Of a stretch of 64,000 nt of DNA, positions 17,023 to 25,661 are shown piece by piece. The notes beneath the pieces are model-generated. The model did no database searches, was not told where the DNA came from, and saw only the letters and a list, made by a program, of their open reading frames with translations. The number at the start of each line of letters is the position of its first letter. Position 1 is the stretch's first letter. This stretch comes from Rickettsiaceae bacterium. Lineage in GTDB: Bacteria > Pseudomonadota > Alphaproteobacteria > Rickettsiales > Rickettsiaceae. Position numbers and translations under genes: made by a program. The stretch lies in contig JACKKP010000003.1 in NCBI GenBank assembly GCA_024236375.1, positions 124,001 through 188,000 on the forward strand, in the 5' to 3' direction.

Positions 17023-17425
17023 ATCTTTGTACTATTTTTGTTTTAACAGGTAGTTTCGATGAAGCCAGAGTTAGTGCTTCTCTTGCTACCTCTTCATTCA
17101 CACCCTCTATTTCAAACATAATTCTACCAGGTGACACTCTTGCAGCAAAAAACTCCGGAGATCCTTTACCTTTACCCATACGAACTTCGTTAGGTTTTTT
17201 TGACACAGGTAAATCGGGGAAGATTCTTATAAAAAACCTACCCTGCCTCTTCATATGTCTCACAGCAGCACGTCTTGCTGCTTCTATTTGCCTAGCTGTT
17301 ACTCTTAGCGCTTCTAAAGATTTTAGGCCAAAACTACCAAAGCTTAGTGTTATACCAGCTTTTGCTTTCGGAGGAACACGACCTTTTTGAGCTTTTCTAT
17401 ATTTTTGTTTTTTTGGAGCTAACAT
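17015..17425 (-). CDS. rplP: Large ribosomal subunit protein uL16
   Basis: L16 helps organise the A-site side of the 50S subunit. The 136-residue product opens MLAPKKQKYRKAQKGR, has SFGSFGLKSLEALRVTARQI and RIFPDLPVSKKPNEVRMGKG, and keeps the GSPEFFAARVSPGRIMFEI block. Gene order rpsC-rplP-rpmC is conserved. Confidence 0.98.
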   Translation of the reverse strand: MLAPKKQKYRKAQKGRVPPKAKAGITLSFGSFGLKSLEALRVTARQIEAARRAAVRHMKRQGRFFIRIFPDLPVSKKPNEVRMGKGKGSPEFFAARVSPGRIMFEIEGVNEEVAREALTLASSKLPVKTKIVQRYE

Positions 17426-17440
17426 TATTTTAACCCAGTA

Positions 17441-18091
17441 TTAATTATTAGTTTTTTTAGCTTGTTGGAACTCACCTTTATATATCCAAACTTTTATACC
17501 TATAACACCATAAGTAGTATAAGCTTGCGCTGTCCCATAATCTATATCAGCACGTAAGGTATGCAAAGGCACTCTACCTTCTCTGTACCATTCAGTTCTT
17601 GCGATCTCAGCCCCTCCAAGACGACCAGAACATGCGACTTTGATGCCTTTTGCGCCTTGTTTGAAAGCATTTTGTATGGCCGATTTCATAGCCTTACGAA
17701 ATGACACTCTGCTTTCCAATTGTTGTGCTATTGTTTGAGCAACAATGATAGAATCTATAGCGGATTTCTTTACTTCATGTATATTAATAAATATTTCAGT
17801 TTTAACTAGTTTTTGCACTTCAGATTTTAATTTTTCTATATCAGTACCACTTTTGCCAATAATAATACCTGGCTTTTTAGTATAAATATTGATTACAATA
17901 CTATTACTAGTTCTTTGGATAACAACTTTACTTATTTGAGCTGATTTATATTGTTTATTAACTAAAGATCTAATATGCAAATCTTGTTTTAACTTTTCGG
18001 CATAATCTTTTTCTGCATATAAAACAGAGTCCCACCCCTTAAATAATGTTGGTCCTACTCTAAAGCCATGAGGATTAACTTTTTGTCCCAT
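17441..18091 (-). CDS. rpsC: Small ribosomal subunit protein uS3
   Basis: S3 lines the mRNA entry channel and has helicase-assisting basic residues. The 216-residue product opens MGQKVNPHGFRVG, carries a KH domain with GIIIGKSGTDIEKLK, and the C-domain ARTEWYREGRVPLHTLRADI and YGVIGIKVWIYKGE. Length and order are normal. Confidence 0.98.
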   Translation of the reverse strand: MGQKVNPHGFRVGPTLFKGWDSVLYAEKDYAEKLKQDLHIRSLVNKQYKSAQISKVVIQRTSNSIVINIYTKKPGIIIGKSGTDIEKLKSEVQKLVKTEIFINIHEVKKSAIDSIIVAQTIAQQLESRVSFRKAMKSAIQNAFKQGAKGIKVACSGRLGGAEIARTEWYREGRVPLHTLRADIDYGTAQAYTTYGVIGIKVWIYKGEFQQAKKTNN

Positions 18092-18092
18092 A

Positions 18093-18443
18093 TTATACCT
18101 TCTCCTCTTCAGATAACGTTATATATAAATTACTAAATGGCTTCAATATTCTAGCTCCACGACCTCTAGCTCTTGGTCTAAATCTTTTCATAACTACAGA
18201 CTTTCCCACTGTGGCAGAAGATATTATTAAATTATCAATATCTAGTCCCATATTATTTTCGGCATTAGCTATAGCTGATTGTAGACATTTTTTAACATCT
18301 TTAGCTATTCTTTTTGGAGAAAAACTCAGTTGAATTAGCGCGTCAGAGGCCTTCATATTTCTAATCAAACTAGTAACCAAATTTAATTTTTGTGGACTAG
18401 TTCTCAAACGAATTATAGATGCTTTAGCTGATAAATTACTCAT
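18093..18443 (-). CDS. rplV: Large ribosomal subunit protein uL22
   Basis: L22 extends a loop into the peptide exit tunnel. The 116-residue product contains RTSPQKLNLVTSLIRNMKAS, SAIANAENNMGLDIDNLI and the tunnel-loop region MKRFRPRARGRGARI. It starts one base before the end region of the rpsC gene boundary, with a single-base gap. Confidence 0.97.
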   Translation of the reverse strand: MSNLSAKASIIRLRTSPQKLNLVTSLIRNMKASDALIQLSFSPKRIAKDVKKCLQSAIANAENNMGLDIDNLIISSATVGKSVVMKRFRPRARGRGARILKPFSNLYITLSEEEKV

Positions 18444-18454
18444 TATATCTATCT

Positions 18455-18733
18455 CTATTTTCTTTTTGTTTTTTTATCCGCACCATGACCGTAATAAGTA
18501 CGTGTAGGAGCGAAGGAACCCAATTTTTGCCCAACCATTTCTTCAGAAACTGACACAGGAATGAATTTATTTCCATTATGCACAGCAAAAGTAAACCCAA
18601 CAAATACAGGCAAAATTGTTGATCTTCTAGACCAAGTTTTTATTACATCTTTACTACCTGATGCTATTGCTTTTTGTACTTTTGAGAGTAAATGACCATC
18701 AACAAAAGGTCCTTTCCATACAGAACGTGCCAT
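18455..18733 (-). CDS. rpsS: Small ribosomal subunit protein uS19
   Basis: S19 is a 30S head protein that forms a bridge to the 50S subunit with S13. The 92-residue product opens MARSVWKGPFVDGHLL and contains KTWSRRSTILPVFVGFTFAV and GQKLGSFAPTRTYYGHG. Gene order rplB-rpsS-rplV is conserved. Confidence 0.98.
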   Translation of the reverse strand: MARSVWKGPFVDGHLLSKVQKAIASGSKDVIKTWSRRSTILPVFVGFTFAVHNGNKFIPVSVSEEMVGQKLGSFAPTRTYYGHGADKKTKRK

Positions 18734-18741
18734 TTTTATTC

Positions 18742-19566
18742 TTACCTAGTTTTGCGTTTTAAAATAAATTTCGAAGTAAGTTTATTCTTACGAGTTTTCT
18801 TACCCTTAGTTGGTTTACCCCAAGGAGTCACTGGATGACGACCACCTGAAGTTTTACCTTCACCACCACCATGTGGATGATCGATAGGATTCATCGCTAC
18901 CCCTCTAACATGAGGACGATTACCTAACCACCTATTTCTTCCAGCTTTTCCTATATTAATATTTTTCTTATCTGAATTTGAAAGCTCACCTATTGTAGCC
19001 AAGCATTCAAGTAAAATTAATCTTACCTCGCCCGAAGCTAACTTAATCTGAGCATAACCCGAATCTTTACCTACCAAACTAGCAGAAACCCCAGCAGATC
19101 TAGCTATTTGTCCGCCTTTTCCTGGTTTCATTTCAATATTATGAATTATAGTACCAGTTGGGATATTCTTTAAAGGTAAAGCATTACCTATCCTAATATC
19201 AGCGCTCTCACCAGACATAATTTGGTCACCTACTTTTAATTTAGCCGGAGCTAATATATAAGATAACTGACCATCTTCATATCTGACTAAAGCAATAAAA
19301 GCTGTTCTATTTGGATCATATTCTATACGCTCTATAGTACCAACTATATCAAATTTATTCCTTTTAAAATCTATTAGACGGTATAATTTTTTATGCCCTC
19401 CGCCTATATGGCGCGAAGTAATTCTACCCAAATTATTTCTACCACCAGTTTTACTTAAACCAACAGTGAGCTGCTTAAGTGGACCACCTTTCCATAAAGT
19501 ACTTCTATCAGTTCTGACCAATCCTCTTTGTGATGGCGTAACTGGATTATATTTCTTTAATGCCAT
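18742..19566 (-). CDS. rplB: Large ribosomal subunit protein uL2
   Basis: L2 is required for subunit association and peptidyl-transferase function. The 274-residue product contains GRNNLGRITSRHIGGGHKKL, GSGRSAG-like ARSAGVSASLVGKDSGYAQI, and the C-terminal MNPIDHPHGGGEGKTSGGRH block that includes the conserved functional histidine. Its start overlaps the rplW stop by one base. Confidence 0.98.
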   Translation of the reverse strand: MALKKYNPVTPSQRGLVRTDRSTLWKGGPLKQLTVGLSKTGGRNNLGRITSRHIGGGHKKLYRLIDFKRNKFDIVGTIERIEYDPNRTAFIALVRYEDGQLSYILAPAKLKVGDQIMSGESADIRIGNALPLKNIPTGTIIHNIEMKPGKGGQIARSAGVSASLVGKDSGYAQIKLASGEVRLILLECLATIGELSNSDKKNINIGKAGRNRWLGNRPHVRGVAMNPIDHPHGGGEGKTSGGRHPVTPWGKPTKGKKTRKNKLTSKFILKRKTR

Positions 19567-19856
19567 TATTTAACGCCTCCAGTAAAATCGATATTGTAGC
19601 CATTTTCCAAGGTAACTATTGCTTTCTTAAAATCAGATCTACGCCCTAATGTACCCTTAAATCTTTTTACTTTACCTTTTTGATTTATCATATTAACCGA
19701 TTTAACTTTTACTTCAAAAATAGCTTCCACAGCTTTTTTGACCAAAGGTTTAGATGAACAAGATGCCACTTTAAACACATATTTATTCTGTTCACCTAAA
19801 ATAGTAGTTTTTTCAGTAATTATTGGCTTGTGGATTAAATCATATTGACTTTTCAT
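19566..19856 (-). CDS. rplW: Large ribosomal subunit protein uL23
   Basis: L23 surrounds the tunnel exit and docks trigger factor and SRP. The 96-residue product has HKPIITEKTTILGEQNKYVF near the N-terminus and NMINQKGKVKRFKGTLGRRS. One-base overlaps with both rplD and rplB indicate tight translational coupling. Confidence 0.97.
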   Translation of the reverse strand: MKSQYDLIHKPIITEKTTILGEQNKYVFKVASCSSKPLVKKAVEAIFEVKVKSVNMINQKGKVKRFKGTLGRRSDFKKAIVTLENGYNIDFTGGVK

Positions 19857-20476
19857 TACCTTAACCTCTCCTCTAATATTGCCAAAGCGTCTTTGGTAAT
19901 AAGAACCTTATTGTTCTTTATAATATCATATACATTAGCCCCAACAACAGGTACTACATTAGCACCCACTAAAGACGAGGATGACAATTTTAAATTATTA
20001 TCTACTTCTTGACCTTCAATAATAAAAAAACTACCAGTACCAAATTTAGATAAATTATTAGCTAATAATTTAGTTTTAGGAGAATCCATCTTACAAGAAT
20101 CTATAAAATACAAATCTCCAGAGGCTAATTTTGCAGATAAAGCATGTTTAAGTCCAAGTTTTCTTACCTTCTTTTGTAATTTAATCTCATGAGATCTCAC
20201 TTGAGGACCATGAGAGATACCACCACCTCTACGTTGAACACCTCGTGCATTACCTTGTCTTGCGCGACCCGTACCTTTTTGTTTAAATGGCTTTTTACCA
20301 GTACCAGAAACCTCGCCAACCGTTTTCACAGAATGCGAACCAATACGTCTTTTGGCTAATTGCCAGTCAATTACCCTTTTTATTATATCTTCACGAGCTC
20401 CCAATCCAAAAATATCTTCTACCAACTCTACGTCGCCGATTTCTATATTTTCGAAATTCATTAGTTTAGCTTTCAT
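19856..20476 (-). CDS. rplD: Large ribosomal subunit protein uL4
   Basis: L4 reaches into the exit tunnel and in enterobacteria also regulates the S10 operon. The 206-residue product contains RIGSHSVKTVGEVSGTGKKP, the QKGTGRARQGNARGVQRRGG tunnel loop and the globular domain. An internal Met at residue 7 is an alternative start; the first ATG is kept because an N-terminal MKAKLMN extension is plausible in this group. Confidence 0.96.
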   Translation of the reverse strand: MKAKLMNFENIEIGDVELVEDIFGLGAREDIIKRVIDWQLAKRRIGSHSVKTVGEVSGTGKKPFKQKGTGRARQGNARGVQRRGGGISHGPQVRSHEIKLQKKVRKLGLKHALSAKLASGDLYFIDSCKMDSPKTKLLANNLSKFGTGSFFIIEGQEVDNNLKLSSSSLVGANVVPVVGANVYDIIKNNKVLITKDALAILEERLR

Positions 20477-20504
20477 ATTTATTTACCTAAATATCACCAA
20501 AAGT

Positions 20505-21149
20505 TTAAGCGTTATTTGCTTTTTTTATTGCATCTTTTACAAATATATATTTTCCCTTCGAACCAGGAATATTACCAGAAACGATTAATACATTATTCTC
20601 ATCATCAACTTCTATGACTCTTAAGTTTTGTATAGTACAATTTCTATCACCCATATGCCCTGCCATCTTTTTACCTTTAAAGACTTTACCAGGATCTTGA
20701 CACTGCCCTGTAGAACCATGAGAACGATGAGATATCGAAACACCGTGTGTGGCTTCCAATCCGCGGAAGTTATGTCTTTTCATTACACCAGCAAACCCTT
20801 TACCGATAGATTTACCAGAAATATCTATATATTGTCCTACTCTAAAATGACTTGGCTTCACCTCAGTACCAATTGCTAATTTATGCTCTTCTGACACCCT
20901 GAATTCTTTAAGCAGTTTTCTTGGTTCTAACTTAGTATCTGCATAAAGTTTTTTTTGAGGTTTAGCAACTTTAGAAGCTTTCGCAATAGTAGAGCCCAAA
21001 ATTACAGCATTATACCCATCTCTGTCAAGAGTTTTATGACCTATCACTTGGCAATCTTCTAATTGGAGTAAAGTTAAAGTAATTCTCTCACCTTGCTCTG
21101 TGAACATTGAAGTCATTCCAACTTTTTTTGCTATTAAACCTGTTCTCAT
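20505..21149 (-). CDS. rplC: Large ribosomal subunit protein uL3
   Basis: L3 reaches the peptidyl-transferase centre. The 214-residue product opens MRTGLIAKKVGMTSMFTEQG and has GKSIGKGFAGVMKRHNFRG and SHGSTGQCQDPGKVFKGKKM, the loop with the glutamine that is methylated in some bacteria. Order rpsJ-rplC-rplD is conserved. Confidence 0.98.
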   Translation of the reverse strand: MRTGLIAKKVGMTSMFTEQGERITLTLLQLEDCQVIGHKTLDRDGYNAVILGSTIAKASKVAKPQKKLYADTKLEPRKLLKEFRVSEEHKLAIGTEVKPSHFRVGQYIDISGKSIGKGFAGVMKRHNFRGLEATHGVSISHRSHGSTGQCQDPGKVFKGKKMAGHMGDRNCTIQNLRVIEVDDENNVLIVSGNIPGSKGKYIFVKDAIKKANNA

Positions 21150-21173
21150 TTCTAAGCACCCACCTAGTTTATT

Positions 21174-21482
21174 TTATAATTTAATTTCTACGTCGACACC
21201 AGCTGGTAAGTCAACTTTTCTTAACGCTTCGACAGTTTGTGGAGTAGGATAATTAATGATAATTAGCCTTTTTTGAGTACGAATCTCAAATTGCTCTCTA
21301 GACCTCTTATCAATGTGAGGCCCTCTTATAACTACGAATCTTTGTATTTTTCTTGGCAATGGAATAGCACCAATAATATCTGCACCAGTTCTACCTACCG
21401 CATTTATGATCGCATTAGCGGCATATCCTAGTAAATGATGATCGAATGATTTTAGTTTAATTTTAATTTTTTGATTATTCAT
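21174..21482 (-). CDS. rpsJ: Small ribosomal subunit protein uS10
   Basis: S10 is a 30S head protein and also the NusE antitermination factor. The ATG at 21482 gives 102 residues opening MNNQKIKIKLKSFDHHLL, the usual length, with PLPRKIQRFVVIRGPHIDKR and RSREQFEIRTQKRLI. The frame stays open to a TTG at 21527, but those 15 codons look like untranslated leader. It follows tuf with a 109-base gap. Confidence 0.96.
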   Translation of the reverse strand: MNNQKIKIKLKSFDHHLLGYAANAIINAVGRTGADIIGAIPLPRKIQRFVVIRGPHIDKRSREQFEIRTQKRLIIINYPTPQTVEALRKVDLPAGVDVEIKL

Positions 21483-21591
21483 TTTAAACTCATATTTTAA
21501 ACAGCCAAGGCACTTAGGGCCAAGCAAAACAAATAAAATTCTAGTATATTAAAGCGCCCAAAAAACGAGTTAGGCGCTTCAACAATATAGT

Positions 21592-22767
21592 TTATTTTAT
21601 TATTTTTGATACTACACCAGCACCAACAGTTCTACCTCCTTCACGGATCGCAAAACGTAATCCTTCATCCATAGCAACAGGAGAAATCATTGTTACATTA
21701 ATCTTGGTGTTATCACCTGGCATTACCATTTCTGTGCCGGCGGCCAACTTAATTTCACCAGTAACATCAGTTGTTCTAAAATAAAATTGAGGGCGATAAT
21801 TGTTAGTAAATGGCGTATGACGACCACCTTCAGCTTTACTTAAAACATAGATTTCAGCTTCAAATTCTGTATGCGGAGTTATTGAACCAGGCTTCGCAAG
21901 AACTTGACCTCTTTCAACATCTTCTCTAGCAATACCTCTCAGTAACAAACCAACGTTATCTCCAGCTTCACCTGAATCAAGAAGTTTTCTGAACATTTCA
22001 ACACCAGTACAAGTTGTCTTTGTGGTAGCTTTTAAACCAACAATCTCCACTTCTTCACCAACTTTTATGGTACCCTTTTCAATTCTACCAGTTACAACAG
22101 TACCACGACCAGGAATAGAGAATACATCCTCTATTGGCATCAGGAAAGGTAGGTTAGTAGCACGCTCTGGTTGAGGTATATAAGAATCAACTGCCTCCAT
22201 TAAATTAAGCACATCCTCATCTTTACCCTCAAGAGCTTTTAAAGCAGATCCTTTTATAATCGGTACTGTATCACCTGGAAATCCATATAAATTTAATAAT
22301 TCTCTTACTTCCATTTCTACTAGCTCGATCATCTCTGGATCATCTACCATATCAACTTTATTTAAGAATACAACTATAGCAGGAACACCAACTTGACGAG
22401 CAAGCAATATATGCTCTCTAGTCTGCGGCATAGGCCCATCAGCAGCAGATACTACCAAAATAGCACCATCCATCTGAGCTGCACCAGTAATCATATTTTT
22501 TACATAGTCAGCGTGACCAGGACAATCAACGTGAGCATAATGCCTTTTATCTGTTTCATATTCTACGTGCGCAGTAGAAATGGTAATACCTCTTGCTTTT
22601 TCTTCAGGAGCTCCATCGATTTGATCATACGCAGTAGCTTTTGCCTTACCAGACTTAGCAAGTACTGTAGTAATAGCTGCTGTTAAAGTAGTTTTACCAT
22701 GGTCCACGTGACCAATAGTTCCAATATTACAGTGCGGTTTGGTCCGCGCGAATTTTTCTTTTGCCAT
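21592..22767 (-). CDS. tuf: Elongation factor Tu
   Basis: EF-Tu delivers aminoacyl-tRNA to the ribosomal A site using GTP. The G-domain motif GHVDHGKT is at residues 19-26, followed by DCPGH and NKVD, and the C-terminal barrel ends REGGRTVGAGVVSKIIK. I choose the ATG at 22767 because AGAGGA lies just upstream and it gives MAKEKFARTKPH, the family start, at 391 residues. The frame extends to a TTG at 22782 that is unlikely to be used. It is flanked by tRNA-Gly/tRNA-Tyr and rpsJ, not by fusA. Confidence 0.98.
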   Translation of the reverse strand: MAKEKFARTKPHCNIGTIGHVDHGKTTLTAAITTVLAKSGKAKATAYDQIDGAPEEKARGITISTAHVEYETDKRHYAHVDCPGHADYVKNMITGAAQMDGAILVVSAADGPMPQTREHILLARQVGVPAIVVFLNKVDMVDDPEMIELVEMEVRELLNLYGFPGDTVPIIKGSALKALEGKDEDVLNLMEAVDSYIPQPERATNLPFLMPIEDVFSIPGRGTVVTGRIEKGTIKVGEEVEIVGLKATTKTTCTGVEMFRKLLDSGEAGDNVGLLLRGIAREDVERGQVLAKPGSITPHTEFEAEIYVLSKAEGGRHTPFTNNYRPQFYFRTTDVTGEIKLAAGTEMVMPGDNTKINVTMISPVAMDEGLRFAIREGGRTVGAGVVSKIIK

Positions 22768-22852
22768 AGCGTTCCTCTTCAATTAGTAAGTTTAAGCGTT
22801 TATCTTTAGTTAAATAAATATCTCAATTTATTATCTTTAAATCCAATATGAA

Positions 22853-22926
22853 TGGAGCGGGTGATGGGAATCGAACCCACGCAATCAGCTTGGAAGGCTG
22901 GGGCTCTACCATTGAGCTACACCCGC
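22853..22926 (-). tRNA. tRNA-Gly (anticodon UCC)
   Basis: On the minus strand the acceptor stem GCGGGTG pairs with CACCCGC, followed by discriminator T and an encoded CCA. The anticodon stem-loop CAGC-CTTCCAA-GCTG carries TCC, and the T-arm has GGTTCGAATCC. It lies 85 bases upstream of tuf on the same strand and is probably part of the tuf transcript. Confidence 0.96.
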
Positions 22927-22956
22927 TTATTGATATTACCACTTTAATATTATAAG

Positions 22957-23042
22957 TGGTGGAGAGAGAAGGATTCGAACCTTCGTACGCGTACGCGGGC
23001 AGATTTACAGTCTGCTGCCTTTAACCACTCGGCCATCTCTCC
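22957..23042 (-). tRNA. tRNA-Tyr (anticodon GUA)
   Basis: On the minus strand the acceptor stem GGAGAGA pairs with TCTCTCC, followed by discriminator A and CCA. The anticodon stem-loop CAGA-CTGTAAA-TCTG carries GTA. A long variable arm built on CGCGTACGCGTACG is present, as expected for a class II tRNA such as Tyr. It precedes tRNA-Gly by 30 bases. Confidence 0.96.
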
Positions 23043-23159
23043 AATATCATTTGATCCATCTAAAAGTCACTTTATAGCAAAATTTATGATGTATCATATA
23101 GCCTATTGTCTTCAAATTCTCTAAATTCAAAGATATATTCAAATGTTTAGTTGTAACTT

Positions 23160-23186
23160 TCTATAATAAATAGTAGTTTGTGTCAA
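23160..23186 (-). promoter_or_regulatory. Possible promoter for tRNA-Tyr/tRNA-Gly/tuf
   Basis: On the minus strand a perfect TTGACA lies at 23186-23181, and TATAGA follows at 23165-23160 after 15 bases. The spacing is short, but the -35 match is perfect and it is the only good candidate upstream of tRNA-Tyr. It overlaps the leader of the divergent methyltransferase gene. Confidence 0.45.
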
Positions 23187-23216
23187 GGACATTTTTAATA
23201 AGTTAGATAATAGTAA

Positions 23217-23969
23217 ATGAAAAAGAATCACTCTAATCCTTCATTAGGAAAAGAAGAATATTATATGTATGGTAAACATGCAGTATTAGCAGCAATCAAT
23301 AACCCTAAGAGGACTATCAAAAAAATTTATTGCATAGATAAATTATTAGAACCAGTTAATATTGCACTAAAAAACAGAAATCATCCTATAGAAATAGAAG
23401 TATTAAATAATGATGCTATCAGGAAAAAATTTAGAATAGAAGCTACACATCAAGGCATTATCGCCTTAGTCAAAAGCTGTAATGAATATAACATTGAAAA
23501 GTTACAATTTACATCAGAAAAAGACCGAGTTTTAATCCTTGATCAAATTACCGATCCTCAAAATATTGGTACAATAATTAGAAGTGCAGCTGCATTTGGC
23601 ATCGATAAAATTATATTGCCCAAAGATAATAGTCCTGAAGAAAATGCTTCAATTGCTAAAACAGCCTGTGGATGCTTAGAATTAGTTCAAATAGTCCGAA
23701 TTACAAATTTAAATCAAACAATTAAGAAGCTAAAAAACCTAGGCTTTTGGGTAGTTGGTATGGACACTAAAGGCACTCAAGATTTCTCTATAATAAAAAA
23801 CATAGATAAAATTGCCATTATCATCGGTTCTGAAGATTCTGGTATGCGTAGACTTACATCTGAAGCATGTGATTATCATATTAGCATACCTATTTCAAAC
23901 CAAGTAGAAAGCCTGAATGCAGCTAGCGCAGCAAGCATAATGTTTTTTATGACTAGTTATAGTGTTTGA
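23217..23969 (+). CDS. rlmB: TrmH/SpoU-family RNA 2'-O-ribose methyltransferase (RlmB-like)
   Basis: This family methylates a ribose 2'-OH in rRNA or tRNA using S-adenosylmethionine, with a trefoil-knot fold. The 250-residue product has an N-terminal substrate-binding domain (YYMYGKHAVLAAINN). It then has motif 1 around DPQNIGTIIRSAAAFG (about 113-128), motif 2 IIGSEDSGMRRLT near 200, and motif 3 IPISNQVESLNAASAASIM. The domain layout resembles RlmB, which modifies 23S rRNA G2251 in E. coli, but substrate assignment from sequence alone is uncertain. It is divergent from the tRNA/tuf unit. Confidence 0.85.
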   Translation: MKKNHSNPSLGKEEYYMYGKHAVLAAINNPKRTIKKIYCIDKLLEPVNIALKNRNHPIEIEVLNNDAIRKKFRIEATHQGIIALVKSCNEYNIEKLQFTSEKDRVLILDQITDPQNIGTIIRSAAAFGIDKIILPKDNSPEENASIAKTACGCLELVQIVRITNLNQTIKKLKNLGFWVVGMDTKGTQDFSIIKNIDKIAIIIGSEDSGMRRLTSEACDYHISIPISNQVESLNAASAASIMFFMTSYSV

Positions 23970-24042
23970 GTTCGCAGTAGCAAGACAATTTAGCTTTTCT
24001 ATTTAACATCAGCTTGCACCACCTTAGCTTGAAAGTGAATTG

Positions 24043-24073
24043 ATTAAATAGCGCTATCTTAACGCTATTTAAT
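24043..24073. repeat. 11-bp hairpin downstream of the methyltransferase gene
   Basis: ATTAAATAGCG (24043-24053) is matched by CGCTATTTAAT (24063-24073) around a 9-base loop. No T-run follows on either strand, so a conventional terminator is not supported, although it lies between two convergent genes. The following 100 bases are visibly GC-richer, like the ankyrin gene, and contain no recognisable gene. Confidence 0.4.
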
Positions 24074-24180
24074 AGTGGGGCCACCTTTTAGCCAGAGCAT
24101 TTTACTCAGGCGCCGCTTGGGTCCAGCTGTCTGTGCAACGGGAAGACAGGGGTGGCATCTCAACATAATATGTCAAATCT

Positions 24181-25617
24181 CTACTGATTGCTACCGTCCA
24201 TTACTAGAGGAAGAGTGCCGGGCAAATTCGAGCTATTAAAATCATAAACACCGAACTCTGGATACACGGCAGAAAAATCTCCAATATTATTACTGTCACT
24301 AGCGCCAGAACATAGCAATGGATTATCGACCAGAACGGGATTTGGATCTCCAACACCATCGGGATTATGCACTAGCACATCATCAACTGACTCTTCTTCG
24401 ACGCTGGACGATTTGGTGCATAATTCGATCAGCTCAGACCATTTTTCACGCCGCAGCTCATAATAATTTATTTGATTGTTGTTAGCCTGTGCCCTATTTT
24501 GATTATAGTCAAAGAATACATCCACTTCATCATTAGCATTAGCTAAACCTTTCTCACTGCGCAATAATTTTTCGTTCATCAAAGCAATTGGTGCGATACC
24601 TTCTGTGTTATTAATAGAGTGATCGGCCTTGTTTTTTAATAATAGTTCAATTGTACTGAACTTGTCGTAGTATATAGCGATATGCAATGCTGTCTTACCA
24701 TCCTTATTATCTTGACTATTGACATTTGCACCTTTGTCTATAAGCGCTTGGATTGCTTCATTATACATCTCATATCCGGCCCCCTTTGTATTCTGCCTTG
24801 CCACTTGCCTTAAAGCATCATCTAACACTTCGTGATCAATGCTTTGCTCCAATAAGAATGTCAGGATTTCGCCAGAGTGTTCGTCTTGTGCTGCTTTTCG
24901 TTCTGCTGCCGCTAGTAAACAATCGGATGATACGGTGGCGCTGTACTCCTCTACAAAAAGCTTCACCATATCTATTTGGCCACACTTTACTGCAAATGTT
25001 AAATGGCCAGAGTTGTCAGAAGCCTTCCACTTGGCTTCTTTTTTCATCTCATCTACAAGAAACTTAACTATATTCAGACTTACTTCTTTCTTATCGGGTT
25101 TTGGTAAGCAAAAGCAGATTGCGTGGCGTAAAGGCGAATGGTTTGCAGTCTTCGGATCTAAGAATTGTGGATGCAAACTAATGATCTCTTGTACCTTTTC
25201 GTAATCATAATCATCTATAGCCTGCTGTAAATCCGTCTCAGTAAAGTCCTTTGGGGTTTGCTCTACTGACACTCCTTCACCTAAAGCATTATCACTTTGC
25301 CCATCACTCTTCGCCCTTGATCCCCACCACACAAATGATAGGATATTACCAAAAATTTTAGAAATACTAAGCCGAGAAGTTGGCGTGGGCTCTACTCTAT
25401 TATTTGGGTTAGACCCTGAGGGTGGAAATGAGACATCGCTTCCTGACCCTGTTGCTGGTTCCGGCTCTTCACTCTTAGTCTCCACCGACACAGCCTTATC
25501 TTGAGGTTCCACCTTCGCTCCCTTACCGGACCACCAAGCCCCTATCCGAAAAAATGACAATGCCTTACTCAGCCATGAAGATTTTTGGAAATTTAGATCA
25601 GTTTTTTGTTTAGCCAT
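24181..25617 (-). CDS. Ankyrin-repeat protein, candidate secreted effector
   Basis: The 478-residue product has no signal peptide. Ankyrin-type helix pairs are visible at NIVKFLVDEM, SGHLTFAVKCGQIDMVKLF and, best, KTALHIAIYYDKFSTIELLL with KNKADHSINNTEG near residues 305-340. I estimate about four repeats between residues 130 and 345. The N-terminus has two similar hydrophobic, Trp-rich segments (15-35 and 84-103), each containing AWWSGKGAK or VWWGSRAKS, separated by a Pro/Glu/Ser-rich linker. AGGGAG lies 7 bases before the ATG and a near-consensus promoter is upstream. Its codon use and base composition are visibly GC-richer than the neighbours, suggesting transfer. Ankyrin proteins are common type IV effectors in Rickettsiales; export here is inferred. 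Confidence 0.8.
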   Translation of the reverse strand: MAKQKTDLNFQKSSWLSKALSFFRIGAWWSGKGAKVEPQDKAVSVETKSEEPEPATGSGSDVSFPPSGSNPNNRVEPTPTSRLSISKIFGNILSFVWWGSRAKSDGQSDNALGEGVSVEQTPKDFTETDLQQAIDDYDYEKVQEIISLHPQFLDPKTANHSPLRHAICFCLPKPDKKEVSLNIVKFLVDEMKKEAKWKASDNSGHLTFAVKCGQIDMVKLFVEEYSATVSSDCLLAAAERKAAQDEHSGEILTFLLEQSIDHEVLDDALRQVARQNTKGAGYEMYNEAIQALIDKGANVNSQDNKDGKTALHIAIYYDKFSTIELLLKNKADHSINNTEGIAPIALMNEKLLRSEKGLANANDEVDVFFDYNQNRAQANNNQINYYELRREKWSELIELCTKSSSVEEESVDDVLVHNPDGVGDPNPVLVDNPLLCSGASDSNNIGDFSAVYPEFGVYDFNSSNLPGTLPLVMDGSNQ

Positions 25618-25661
25618 AGGCTTTCTCCCTAGATAAAATTAAAAATAATATAGTAAACTAA

